NCBI RefSeq assembly: GCF_000972705.2
Contig: NZ_LATL02000214.1
Location: 862 to 15,230, forward strand
Origin: Limnoraphis robusta CS-951
Lineage (GTDB): Bacteria; Cyanobacteriota; Cyanobacteriia; Cyanobacteriales; Microcoleaceae
Direction: 5' to 3'
DNA length: 14,369 bases
The notes below the pieces were generated by a model. That model was not told the DNA's origin, made no database searches, and was given only the letters and a program-made list of their open reading frames with translations. The position numbers were made by a program, and so were the translations under genes. Within the stretch, counting starts at the first letter, position 1, and each line of letters begins with the position of its first letter. Positions 7,011-14,120 of this stretch are shown in pieces.

Positions 7011-8492
7011 ATGAGTGATAAACGAGTGCTAATCTGGTATCGTAACGATTTACGAGTCCATGATCACGAACCCCTACATTTAGCAGTAAAAGCCCAAGCA
7101 GAGATTATTCCGGTTTACTGCTTTGATCCTCGACAATTTGGTAAAACGTCCTTTGGTTTTCCTAAAACGGGAGCATTTCGCGCTCAATTTTTAATAGAAA
7201 GTATAACAGATTTACGTCAATCTCTGCAACAATTAGGGAGTGATTTAATTGTTCGTTCTGATTTCCCAGAAACCGTTATTCCTGAACTGGTTAAACAATT
7301 CAAAATTGATGCGGTTTACTATTATCGGGAAGCAACTTCAGAAGAATTAGCGGTTGAAGCTGCTTTAGAACAAGCCTTAAAACCTTTAGGCGTGGCGTTA
7401 AAATCTTGTTGGGGGGCGACGCTTTATGATTTGGATGATTTACCCTTTCCTATCAGCAGAATTCCTGAAGTTTTTACTCAATTTAGAAAACAAGTTGAGA
7501 AAAATGGCACAATTTACGCTTCATTTACCACGCCTAAGCGTTTACCGAGTTTACCGAAAGTTGAAATTGGAGAGTTACCAACACTGCAAGTTTTGGGCTT
7601 GGAAACACCAAGGTTTGATGAACGGGCGGTTTTAAAGTTTCAAGGGGGAGAAACAGCCGGAATAACCCGGTTAAAGAATTATATTTGGGAAGAAGATTGT
7701 TTAAAAGACTATAAAGAAACCCGAAATGGAATGTTAGGGGGGAATTATTCTTCTAAATTTTCTCCTTGGTTAGCGATGGGGTGTTTATCGCCTCGGTTTA
7801 TTTATGATCAGGTGCAAGATTATGAAGAACAACGGGTGAAAAATGACTCGACTTATTGGTTAGTTTTTGAGTTGCTATGGCGGGATTATTTTCGGTTTAT
7901 TTGTCTGAAACATGGCAATAAAATTTTCCGTTTATCGGGTTTACAAGGGGTTCCTATTCCCTGGAAAAAAGACTGGGAACGCTTTGAACGTTGGCAGACT
8001 GGAACCACAGGTTTTCCCTTGGTTGATGCGAATATGCGGGAACTTGCAGCAACGGGTTTTATGTCGAACCGAGGACGGCAAAATGTAGCCAGTTTTCTGA
8101 CTAAAAATTTAGGAATAAATTGGAAAATGGGGGCGGAATGGTTCGAGTCGCTGTTAGTTGATTATGATGTTTGTAGTAATTGGGGAAATTGGAACTATAC
8201 CGCAGGGGTGGGAAATGATGCGCGAGGTTTTCGGTATTTTAATATTCCCAAACAGGCGAAAGATTATGACCCTAATGGGGATTATGTGAAGCATTGGTTG
8301 CCGGAATTAGTAGCTTTACCTGCATCAAAAGTTCACGAACCCTGGACGTTACTTCCGGTTGAACAAAAGCGATTTTGTGTACAATTAGGCGTGAATTATC
8401 CTCATCCTGTTGCTGATTTGATGAAGTCGGTTCAAAGCAATCAAAAAATCTATGAGGCGGCTTTAAATAAAGCTAAACATCCTCTACGATAA
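7011..8492 (+). CDS. DASH-type cryptochrome / single-strand photolyase
   Basis: 493 aa, the usual DASH length. The N-terminal alpha/beta photolyase domain starts VLIWYRNDLRVHDHEPL (about 5-21) and binds the antenna folate in relatives. A linker leads to the helical FAD domain with NGMLGGNYSSKFSPWLAMGCLSPR (about 239-262), ELLWRDYFRFICLKHG (about 288-303) and the C-terminal FAD-cradle blocks ANMRELAATGFMSNRGRQNVASFL and NWGNWNYTAGVGNDARG. The WRDYFRF block with KHG separates DASH proteins from class I photolyases. Known members repair cyclobutane dimers in single-stranded DNA with blue light and may also signal. ATG 7011 is the only sensible start; its Shine-Dalgarno is weak. It begins about 90 bp from the C-boxes, on the opposite strand to the C gene. 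Confidence 0.93.
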   Translation: MSDKRVLIWYRNDLRVHDHEPLHLAVKAQAEIIPVYCFDPRQFGKTSFGFPKTGAFRAQFLIESITDLRQSLQQLGSDLIVRSDFPETVIPELVKQFKIDAVYYYREATSEELAVEAALEQALKPLGVALKSCWGATLYDLDDLPFPISRIPEVFTQFRKQVEKNGTIYASFTTPKRLPSLPKVEIGELPTLQVLGLETPRFDERAVLKFQGGETAGITRLKNYIWEEDCLKDYKETRNGMLGGNYSSKFSPWLAMGCLSPRFIYDQVQDYEEQRVKNDSTYWLVFELLWRDYFRFICLKHGNKIFRLSGLQGVPIPWKKDWERFERWQTGTTGFPLVDANMRELAATGFMSNRGRQNVASFLTKNLGINWKMGAEWFESLLVDYDVCSNWGNWNYTAGVGNDARGFRYFNIPKQAKDYDPNGDYVKHWLPELVALPASKVHEPWTLLPVEQKRFCVQLGVNYPHPVADLMKSVQSNQKIYEAALNKAKHPLR

Positions 8493-8605
8493 CAAACCCA
8501 TTTATAATTTTTCTACTGGATAAAATACAACAAAATACAACTCGCTATTTCCTGCTTCCTGGAAAGGGGCGGGTTGATGGGTGGGAGACATACATATAGA
8601 GGATT
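8493..8605. other. intergenic tail after cry-DASH
   Basis: AT-rich non-coding sequence with a short direct repeat of ATACAAC near 8525-8540. The next recognisable element is the hairpin at 8606. An open frame on the - strand across 8545-8832 runs through the hairpin and promoter and is not a gene. Confidence 0.4.
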
Positions 8606-8639
8606 AAAAACCCGGTAACTCTAGCGAAACCGGGTTTTT
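8606..8639 (+). terminator. AAACCCGG-family hairpin, likely terminator
   Basis: An 11-bp perfect stem, AAAAACCCGGT / ACCGGGTTTTT, with a 12-base loop, ending in five T on either strand. It lies 114 bp after cry-DASH. A 34-base copy differing at only two loop positions lies at 11050-11083. The T-runs on both sides allow it to work in both directions. Confidence 0.75.
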
Positions 8640-8662
8640 CAGCCCGGAGATAATTGGCTGAA
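8638..8662. repeat. TTCAGCC/GGCTGAA inverted repeat
   Basis: A perfect 7-bp inverted repeat with an 11-base spacer that directly abuts the preceding hairpin. It has no T-run and no evident function; it may be part of the same repeat element. Confidence 0.4.
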
Positions 8663-8728
8663 ATTATTACTGTATAAGCATTTGACAGACTACAGTCAAC
8701 CGAAAACTCAAAAATTTCAGAAAACCAC

Positions 8729-8757
8729 TTGACAGCTTTGTAATACTTGTGTAGTAT
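8729..8757 (+). promoter_or_regulatory. near-consensus sigma-70 promoter with overlapping palindrome
   Basis: TTGACA (8729-8734), a 17-base spacer, then TAGTAT (8752-8757): a perfect -35, ideal spacing and a good -10. The inverted repeat ATACT-N5-AGTAT (8743-8757) covers the -10 box and looks like an operator for a small dimeric repressor. It would drive the 48-aa ORF starting at 8791. Confidence 0.7.
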
Positions 8758-8790
8758 ATTAATAACGCTAAAGAAAAGCGAGGTGAAATT

Positions 8791-8937
8791 ATGCTTCAAA
8801 TTAAATGTGAAGGACGTTTGGGCGATATTCAAAAACGGGTAGCGAAATCATTAAAAGGGAATGAAAAACCTGTCAGTTTGGATGGGTTTAATCCTCAACT
8901 GAGTCAAGATGTGATGATTCCCCCGGAAGCAGTTTAA
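8791..8937 (+). CDS. small protein of unknown function (48 aa)
   Basis: ATG 8791 to TAA 8937. The start follows GAGGTGA with five bases between, a strong Shine-Dalgarno, and a near-consensus promoter ends 33 bp earlier. The product is MLQIKCEGRLGDIQKRVAKS followed by LKGNEKPVSLDG and a proline-bearing tail ending IPPEAV. It is basic in the first half, acidic or neutral later, with one cysteine (C6) and no membrane segment. It fits no family I know. The operator-like palindrome in its promoter recalls autoregulated antitoxins, but there is no partner gene. The expression signals are better evidence than the sequence itself. Confidence 0.6.
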   Translation: MLQIKCEGRLGDIQKRVAKSLKGNEKPVSLDGFNPQLSQDVMIPPEAV

Positions 8938-8942
8938 AGTTA

Positions 8943-8972
8943 GATCTTTGACCTTTTTGTTGTTAAAAGATC
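8943..8972 (+). terminator. possible hairpin after the 48-aa gene
   Basis: GATCTTT (8943-8949) pairs with AAAGATC (8966-8972) across a 16-base T-rich loop, six bases after the TAA. No T-run follows the stem, so termination is uncertain. Confidence 0.3.
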
Positions 8973-9062
8973 GCCAACTCCTCTTTCAACTGTTACCGGG
9001 TTTAATCACACACTCTACAGTAGCCCGGACAGATAATATATATTTCTAGAGGAGTGATTAAA

Positions 9063-9317
9063 ATGGCTATCACATTAGAAAAAAGAGTCTATCACTTCGT
9101 TACATTAACGGCGACTTTTGTTGTCGCATCGATGGGATTAAACTTGGCTTCATCACTGTATCGTTATTCCAATTTTACGCCAGAGAATGCAATAGAAGAA
9201 GCAGTGGAGTTTGATTTTCATCCTTCTAACCGCAAGCCACCAACAGAAGGTGATGGTGGTAGTCGTTGGGTTCCTGATCGGAAAAGTAACTTTAATTCAA
9301 AACTAGGAACATACTAA
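9063..9317 (+). CDS. small membrane-anchored or secreted protein of unknown function (84 aa)
   Basis: ATG 9063 is chosen because GAGGAG ends eight bases upstream; the GTG at 9054 lies within that signal. After MAITLEKRVYH comes one hydrophobic helix, about residues 10-30 (FVTLTATFVVASMGLNLASSL), which is a membrane anchor or uncleaved signal. The rest is polar: an acidic stretch (ENAIEEAVEFDF) then a Pro/Gly/Arg segment, RKPPTEGDGGSRWVPDRKS. The PPTxGDGGSR segment is faintly like the start of DUF928-type secreted cyanobacterial proteins, but that is only a resemblance. It lies 39 bp before the DIP1984-family gene and probably shares its transcript. Confidence 0.7.
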   Translation: MAITLEKRVYHFVTLTATFVVASMGLNLASSLYRYSNFTPENAIEEAVEFDFHPSNRKPPTEGDGGSRWVPDRKSNFNSKLGTY

Positions 9318-9356
9318 ATTATTTCGTTTATAACTTTAATAAAGGAGGTGATAACT

Positions 9357-9815
9357 GTGAAGTTAGCAGAAGCTTTAATTTCACGCGCAGACTGTCAGAA
9401 ACGCATCGCACAATTGCAACAACGATTAGTTAGAAGTGCCAAAGTCCAAGAAGGAGAACAACCGCCAGAAAATCCTCAAGAATTGATGGTAGAGTTGGAT
9501 GCAATTTCAACTGAACTGACGAGTTTAATTCAGCGTATTAACCGCACGAATTCTATTACAGAATTTCAAGGAAAAACTCTTGCTGATGCGTTAGCGGAAC
9601 GGGATGTTTTACAACAAATGTGGAACACCTACAACAGTCTAATTCAAACTGCATCGATTCGTCAAGATCGCTATTCTCGTTCTGAAGTGCGGTTTATTAG
9701 TACCGTTGATATTGCCGAAATACAACGAAAAATTGATAACTTAGCGCGAGAATATCGACAGTTAGATTCACAAATTCAAGCGATGAACTGGCAAACGGAG
9801 TTAGTAGAAGCTTAA
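9357..9815 (+). CDS. DIP1984-family protein
   Basis: 152 aa. GTG at 9357 is the start because AAAGGAGGTG, an almost perfect Shine-Dalgarno, ends seven bases before it; the GTG at 9348 is part of that signal. The protein is largely helical and coiled: MKLAEALISRADCQKRIAQL, LVRSAKVQEGEQPPENP, then IQRINRTNSITEFQGKTLADALAERDVL and RQDRYSRSEVRFISTVD. These blocks (RINRTN, LADALAERD, RQDRYSRSE) identify the DIP1984 family, named after a Corynebacterium protein and sometimes annotated as septicolysin without functional proof. The family is scattered across bacteria, which hints at transfer. No enzymatic motif is visible and the function is unknown. Confidence 0.85.
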   Translation: MKLAEALISRADCQKRIAQLQQRLVRSAKVQEGEQPPENPQELMVELDAISTELTSLIQRINRTNSITEFQGKTLADALAERDVLQQMWNTYNSLIQTASIRQDRYSRSEVRFISTVDIAEIQRKIDNLAREYRQLDSQIQAMNWQTELVEA

Positions 9816-10131
9816 AAATAGTTGGTAGCCAAAACAGCAGAAGCGAGTACAACCCGCCAACTGGGAAAGTTGGAATTTCTCACCCTATTCAGGTGATTAT
9901 TGGTGATACCGGGGCAGTGTCAAAGGGTTCGATTCCCAAGTACAATTTACGCCCAGTATTGTTACCTGTGTATTGGGTAATGTTAAATGTTACAACCGCG
10001 TACTGATCTGTTTTTTTGGTGAGGGTGGGATAGGGGAAATTTTGACTTCTATTAACTCAAGTTTGTTAAAAGTTATAAAAATTTTATGCACTTCAAAATC
10101 GGTTAAATTCTTTGAATTTTAAGGAGGAAGA
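9816..10131. other. 316-bp intergenic region with an unexplained open stretch
   Basis: No convincing gene. The + strand frame from about 9818 to a TGA at 10004-10006 is open for 62 codons without a usable start and Shine-Dalgarno. It reads protein-like (EYNPPTGKVGISHPIQ, then KGSIPKYNLRPVLLPVYWVM), so it may be a gene remnant. After it, 10021-10131 is an AT-rich leader with TTGACT at 10042-10047, a possible -35 for the next small gene, though the matching -10 is poor. Confidence 0.35.
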
Positions 10132-10290
10132 ATGAAAACCTCAACAATACAAAACATAACGTTTCAAAATATTGTGATTCCTTCAGGAGTCCGCACGTTA
10201 ACGGGTTTAACGCTAGAAGAAGCGATCGCTGAAAATGCTAAACGGCGACTAGAAGCCTCTTTAACTCAAGAAAATCAACCACAAGGTTAA
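10132..10290 (+). CDS. small protein of unknown function (52 aa)
   Basis: ATG 10132 to TAA 10290. AAGGAGGAAG sits directly before the ATG, as strong a Shine-Dalgarno as any in the window, and a 14-bp hairpin follows the stop. The product is MKTSTIQNITFQNIVIPSGV, then RTLTGLTLEEAIAENAKRRL and a polar Gln/Asn tail. It looks like a beta-prone N-terminus and one amphipathic helix (LTLEEAIAENAKRRLEASL), with no membrane segment or cysteine. A HIP1 octamer lies within the gene. I do not recognise a family. A short regulatory or adaptor protein is possible but unproven. Confidence 0.65.
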   Translation: MKTSTIQNITFQNIVIPSGVRTLTGLTLEEAIAENAKRRLEASLTQENQPQG

Positions 10291-10296
10291 TCTAAG

Positions 10297-10330
10297 TTGG
10301 GTATTATTCATTATCGTGAGTAATGCCCAA
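10297..10330 (+). terminator. stem-loop after the 52-aa gene
   Basis: TTGGGTATTATTCA (10297-10310) pairs with TGAGTAATGCCCAA (10317-10330), a 14-bp stem with two G-T pairs and a 6-base loop, starting six bases after the stop codon. It is followed by TTTACTG, not a full T-run. A terminator or mRNA-stabilising hairpin fits. Confidence 0.6.
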
Positions 10331-10415
10331 TTTACTGATGATATAAATATTTTAATTGTGAGCATACAAGGGTTAAAGTTTAAAAATTGTGATAAAGTTA
10401 AAAGATAGCATTGTC

Positions 10416-10489
10416 TTGGGGTTTCACCTCCCGGATGTGCGTCCCCATACTGGGTTTGCGATCGCGTAGCCTCTCAATAGGAGAATCGC
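10416..10489. repeat. composite palindromic repeats including a HIP1-anchored hairpin
   Basis: TGGGG/CCCCA arms (10417-10447) are followed by ACTGGGTTTGCGATC (10449-10463), nearly the same as ACTGGGTTTGTGATC at 14322-14336. A hairpin built on HIP1 comes next: GCGAT (10458-10462) with ATCGC (10485-10489), and inside it TCTC with GAGA. HIP1-anchored repeats of this shape are common between cyanobacterial genes. Nothing coding is seen from 10331 to 10569. Confidence 0.5.
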
Positions 10490-10569
10490 TTAACTTTTTG
10501 AAACTTTCCGAAGATTACTCGAAGATTGATGTAGTTAATCATATCGAGTAAAATTAAACCTAGACTACC

Positions 10570-10953
10570 GTGTTAAAGTCTATCAAATCAATCGGAATTT
10601 TTACCCTGGCGATCGCACTTGCTACCAGCCTCGTCGCCTGTGGAGAGAATAAACTCGAAGCCTGTCGCATTTTGGAAATAGAAAATGCAGAAGTTGAAGT
10701 CGATCTCGGAGATGTGGATGTCGAAAGAGGGGAAGTTGAAATGATTTGTGGGGGTGAAAAGGTTGTTGATGTGACTTGGGGAGAATTTAGACAAAAACTT
10801 GGAATTGATCCGGGTCGTTATCAGAATAACCTCAAAGCCTTTGAACAGCAAGTTTCTTGTTTAAAAGAAGATCGTTCTAGCAACAATGTTGTGTTTTGTC
10901 GTCGGGGAAATTCTAACGAAATGGTGAGTCTGAATTTTAGTTATGATGACTAA
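10570..10953 (+). CDS. small lipoprotein with four further cysteines
   Basis: 127 aa from GTG 10570, which has no clear Shine-Dalgarno. The basic MLKSIKSIG, a hydrophobic core and the lipobox LVAC (21-24) make a textbook lipoprotein signal, so the mature protein starts at C24 and is lipid-anchored. The mature part is acidic (ENAEVEVDLGDVDVERGEVE) and holds C32, C60, C97 and C110, which could form two disulfides outside the cytoplasm. WGEFRQKLGIDPGRY (about 70-84) is the most distinctive block. Function unknown. A HIP1 site in the signal-peptide region marks it as resident DNA. It converges with the transketolase gene across a bidirectional terminator. Confidence 0.8.
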   Translation: MLKSIKSIGIFTLAIALATSLVACGENKLEACRILEIENAEVEVDLGDVDVERGEVEMICGGEKVVDVTWGEFRQKLGIDPGRYQNNLKAFEQQVSCLKEDRSSNNVVFCRRGNSNEMVSLNFSYDD

Positions 10954-11049
10954 TTATACCCGATTTTAAGGGGAAAAAACACAAAGAAATAAAGACACAA
11001 AGTTTGTATTCAATATTATCTCTACTGTTCCTTATTCCCTACTTTGAAG

Positions 11050-11083
11050 AAAAACCCGGTAACTCTTGAGAAACCGGGTTTTT
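11050..11083. terminator. bidirectional AAACCCGG-family hairpin terminator
   Basis: AAAAACCCGGT (11050-11060) and ACCGGGTTTTT (11073-11083) form a perfect 11-bp stem with a 12-base loop. It lies between two convergent genes: 97 bp after the lipoprotein and 7 bp after the transketolase stop. It ends in five T on each strand, so it can serve both. It is a near-identical copy of 8606-8639. Confidence 0.85.
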
Positions 11084-11089
11084 GAGGTT

Positions 11090-13003
11090 TTAACCGAGTA
11101 ACTGTTTAACCTTGTTCATAATGCCATCGGGGTCAATTCCTTGATGGGGGAACTGTTCCCACAAACCGCCACAGCCTTCGTGATGGGTGGCTAAACTGGC
11201 GAATTTGGGTGCAAAACCCCGTTCGAGTAACCAGGTTCCGAAACGGCTACCGAGTCCTGTGCGACGGTTAAACGCTTCTGATACGATAACCATTGGAGAC
11301 TGACCAACTTTGGCGATCATGTCTTCATCGACAACATTCAATGTCGCCTTATTAATTAAACCGACATCAATTCCTTCTTGTTTGAGACGTTCAACCGCAT
11401 CGAGAGAACGATACAACGCCGCCCCAAAACTAATAATATATCCAGCCGTTCCTTCGCGGATGACTTCATCTTTTCCGGGAACAAATTTGTATCCGTCGCC
11501 GAAGAAATTCCCGCCATCGGTATTGAGAATATAGGGAACTTTTGAACGAGTGGAGAAAATAAACCGCAACCCCGGATCAAAAAAGACTGCTTCCACACAA
11601 GCTTTCATTTGGTTGGCATCTGCGGGGAAATATAACCGCGTTTCATAGCCATCATCCAAGCCATTATCGGCGAACATATTGTTCAAACCAAAGTGACAAG
11701 TATTATCGGCCATGTCATCAATACCGGAGTGAGAAAAATGACACAACAAATTAGAATAATTCAACCGCGCCATTGTAATTTCAGAAATACACATTTCTAA
11801 AAAGGCGCTGAAGGTGGCGAAAATTCCTTGTTTGCCTTTTTCCATCCCAAACCCTGCGGCGGCGGAAAGGTTGCCTCGTTCCATAATTCCCGCTTTAATA
11901 TAGATATCAGGGAACGCTTGACCGATGGCTTTTAACCCACAAGATCCTTCTAAGTCACTGTCAATACAGATTACTTTTTCTTTGCGTTCAGTATCGCTCA
12001 TTCCCTGCAAAACGGAAACCACTGCATCCCCGAATACATTGCGGTTCGACCCTTGTTTATCACTCGAACCCAGGAAGGTATAGGTTTGTTTCGGCTTCTC
12101 AATATTCTTGAGATATTCAACCTCAGCCGTTTTTCCTCGGGCTTCTAGGTATTTGATCGCCAAGTCAAAGGAAATGACATCGTGACCATGTTCCGACCCT
12201 TCTAAGCCTTCTATTCCCACACACATGGGACGTTTGTTGACAACTGCAACTGGGCCGTCAGTATTCACCGCTTCGCAGATGCGACGATAGAGATCATCAA
12301 TATCTTCGCCGTCTCCTTCTAAGATTTTCAGGCCGTGACCTGCTAAGGTTTGGGAAACGGTGTAACCAGGCATATAGTCAGAAGGATGTCCGGCGATAGT
12401 GACATCGTTATCATCAATGATCAGTTTAACGTTAAGATTCTGAGACACGGCTAAACGGGCGGCTTCCGCGTCGTCTCCTTCTTGTTGGGAACCGTCTGAA
12501 CCCAAACAGAAAACGGTTTTACCGGAGTTTGCCAAGGCCACACCGTTAACATAGGGCCACATATGACCCAAACGACCGGAACTAAATTTTACCCCAGGTG
12601 TGAGTCCGAGTTCCGGGTGTCCGGGTAGGGTAGAATGGGCTTCACGGTAATGTAACAGTTTTTCGGCAGGAAGTTCACCCGCTAGCGCCGCCATCAGGTA
12701 TTGAGTCGCAACTCGGTGTCCGGCTTCATCAAAGAAAATCGGTACAAATTTGTCGGGTTGACCTCGGAAGAAAGCATCGAGGATCATCACTTCCGGTACT
12801 GTATCATAGGGGCCGCCTGTGTGACCGCCTACGCCTCTAGCCGCCCCGGTTGCTGTGAAGAAAACAATTAAATCTCGACAAAATTGAATATTCGCTTTCA
12901 GGGTTTCCCGTTGTTCGTCGGTTAGGGTAGAATTGGCGGGATCGAGTGATAGGGGTTTGTAGCCGCCCAGGTTGATCGGAGAAGGAATTTGAGTCGCAGT
13001 CAT
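11090..13003 (-). CDS. transketolase-family enzyme, divergent paralogue
   Basis: 637 aa, slightly shorter than canonical transketolase (about 660-670). The N-terminal thiamine-diphosphate domain has GHTGGPYDTVPE (60-71, for the usual GHPGAPMG), GRLGHMWPYVNG (143-154) and the cofactor motif GSDGSQQEGDDAE...DDNDVTIAG (168-205). The second domain has GIMERGN (372-378) with the catalytic Glu E375. The C-terminal domain begins near 510 (TAGYIISFGAALYRSLDAVERL). The reaction is probably transfer of a two-carbon ketol unit between sugar phosphates, as in the Calvin or pentose-phosphate pathway, but several signature positions differ from the main plant/cyanobacterial enzyme, so substrates may differ. 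ATG 13003 has no clear Shine-Dalgarno. Its own terminator lies just downstream, suggesting a single-gene unit. Confidence 0.85.
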   Translation of the reverse strand: MTATQIPSPINLGGYKPLSLDPANSTLTDEQRETLKANIQFCRDLIVFFTATGAARGVGGHTGGPYDTVPEVMILDAFFRGQPDKFVPIFFDEAGHRVATQYLMAALAGELPAEKLLHYREAHSTLPGHPELGLTPGVKFSSGRLGHMWPYVNGVALANSGKTVFCLGSDGSQQEGDDAEAARLAVSQNLNVKLIIDDNDVTIAGHPSDYMPGYTVSQTLAGHGLKILEGDGEDIDDLYRRICEAVNTDGPVAVVNKRPMCVGIEGLEGSEHGHDVISFDLAIKYLEARGKTAEVEYLKNIEKPKQTYTFLGSSDKQGSNRNVFGDAVVSVLQGMSDTERKEKVICIDSDLEGSCGLKAIGQAFPDIYIKAGIMERGNLSAAAGFGMEKGKQGIFATFSAFLEMCISEITMARLNYSNLLCHFSHSGIDDMADNTCHFGLNNMFADNGLDDGYETRLYFPADANQMKACVEAVFFDPGLRFIFSTRSKVPYILNTDGGNFFGDGYKFVPGKDEVIREGTAGYIISFGAALYRSLDAVERLKQEGIDVGLINKATLNVVDEDMIAKVGQSPMVIVSEAFNRRTGLGSRFGTWLLERGFAPKFASLATHHEGCGGLWEQFPHQGIDPDGIMNKVKQLLG

Positions 13004-13169
13004 CGGTAATACTTTATAGAGTGAGTCAGTGTTAATTTATCAATGCAGCAATCAACTTTAGTTAAAGCTTATAGATTTGGGTGACATCTGCCAATCCTCT
13101 AGGTAAAAGTTCGGAGTCTCGAAGAGTTTGTTAATTGCTGCCATTTTGAAGTTTAGCGTTATTTGGGGA

Positions 13170-14090
13170 TTAAACCCTATTCGATTTTGCACCGAATACA
13201 GCGATCGCTACCCCGATTAAAATTACAATAGCACCTCCGACAACCGTTAAAGAAGGAATTTCCCGAAAAAAGACATATCCTAAACCACTTGCCCCCACAG
13301 GTTCAAATAATATCGCTAACATGACTAAAGTCGGCGAGGTGCGAGTCACTGCCCAGTTAAAGCTGGTATGTCCGACGAGTTGCGGTAAAATTGCCATTAA
13401 GATTAGGTAAACATACACTAAATTCGGATAGCCGCTATATTGGGTTCCGAAGAAAAAGGGTAGGGGGAGTAATATCACTGCGGCGACGGTATAAGCCACT
13501 GCAATATAACCGCCTATTTGAAAGCCTCGTTTTTGGGCAATTCGTCCGAAAATTAGATAAAAACTAATTGCCCAAGCACCAATTAAGGCTAAACTGTTTC
13601 CTAATAGGGGATTTTGACTGACGGCTGTTGTATTGCGATCGCCGATTGCAATTATTATCCCCCCGCTTAAAGCGATGAAGATTCCCAATATTGTTAATTT
13701 TGAGGGTTTTTCTTTTAACCCAATTGCCGATAATATTGCTACCCAAACGGGGCTTGTCGTGACTAACGTAGTCGAAGCGGCGATTGAGGTATAAGATAAA
13801 GAGGTGATCCAAGTAGCAAAATGAAAAGCGAGACAAATTCCGGCTATTATTGCATAAAATAACGCTCCGGGTTGTAGAGAATTCCAGGTTATTTTATGCC
13901 ACGTAGGAACTAACAATAACGCCGCAAACGTTAAACGAGAAGCAGACATCACTAAACTAAATCCGACTGTATTCACTTCGGCGGTTGTTGTTGCTAAACG
14001 GACTAATATTGCACCCGTTGAAACCGCAATCACTCCAATAAATACAATTAACCCAATTAGCCAGGGAGAAGTTGAATTTGAGGGTTGCAT
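13170..14090 (-). CDS. EamA/DMT-superfamily transporter
   Basis: 306 aa with about ten transmembrane helices in two repeated five-helix EamA halves. The first runs from WLIGLIVFIGVIAVSTGAIL to about residue 150 and the second from LIGAWAISFYLIFGRIAQKR to the end. VGASGLGYVFFREIPSLTVVGGAIVILIGV (last 40 residues) is the classic end of the second EamA domain. Members export or import small metabolites such as amino acids or nucleosides; the substrate here cannot be predicted. ATG 14090 (MQPSNSTSPW) is the start: the reading frame stays open for 45 more codons upstream, but that part is translated repeat DNA (arginine-rich, from AGAAACC palindromes). No Shine-Dalgarno is evident. Confidence 0.87.
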   Translation of the reverse strand: MQPSNSTSPWLIGLIVFIGVIAVSTGAILVRLATTTAEVNTVGFSLVMSASRLTFAALLLVPTWHKITWNSLQPGALFYAIIAGICLAFHFATWITSLSYTSIAASTTLVTTSPVWVAILSAIGLKEKPSKLTILGIFIALSGGIIIAIGDRNTTAVSQNPLLGNSLALIGAWAISFYLIFGRIAQKRGFQIGGYIAVAYTVAAVILLPLPFFFGTQYSGYPNLVYVYLILMAILPQLVGHTSFNWAVTRTSPTLVMLAILFEPVGASGLGYVFFREIPSLTVVGGAIVILIGVAIAVFGAKSNRV

Positions 14091-14120
14091 AAAAATCAAT
14101 GATCGATCATAATAAACTCT

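Noticed and set aside
8545..8832. 95-aa open frame on the - strand
   Set aside because: It runs through the hairpin terminator, a second inverted repeat and the promoter of the 48-aa gene, and its translation shows no protein-like pattern.
9925..9937. GGGTTCGATTCCC, resembling the T-arm of a tRNA
   Set aside because: Only three stem pairs form, and no acceptor, D or anticodon arm can be drawn around it.
11310..11598. Open frames on both strands inside the transketolase gene
   Set aside because: They are shadows of a well-conserved coding sequence.
13068..13153. Short - strand frames (MAAINKLFETPNFYLEDW and an overlapping LRDSELLPRGLADV) upstream of the transketolase
   Set aside because: They lack a ribosome site or a start codon and are under 30 residues; chance is the simpler explanation.
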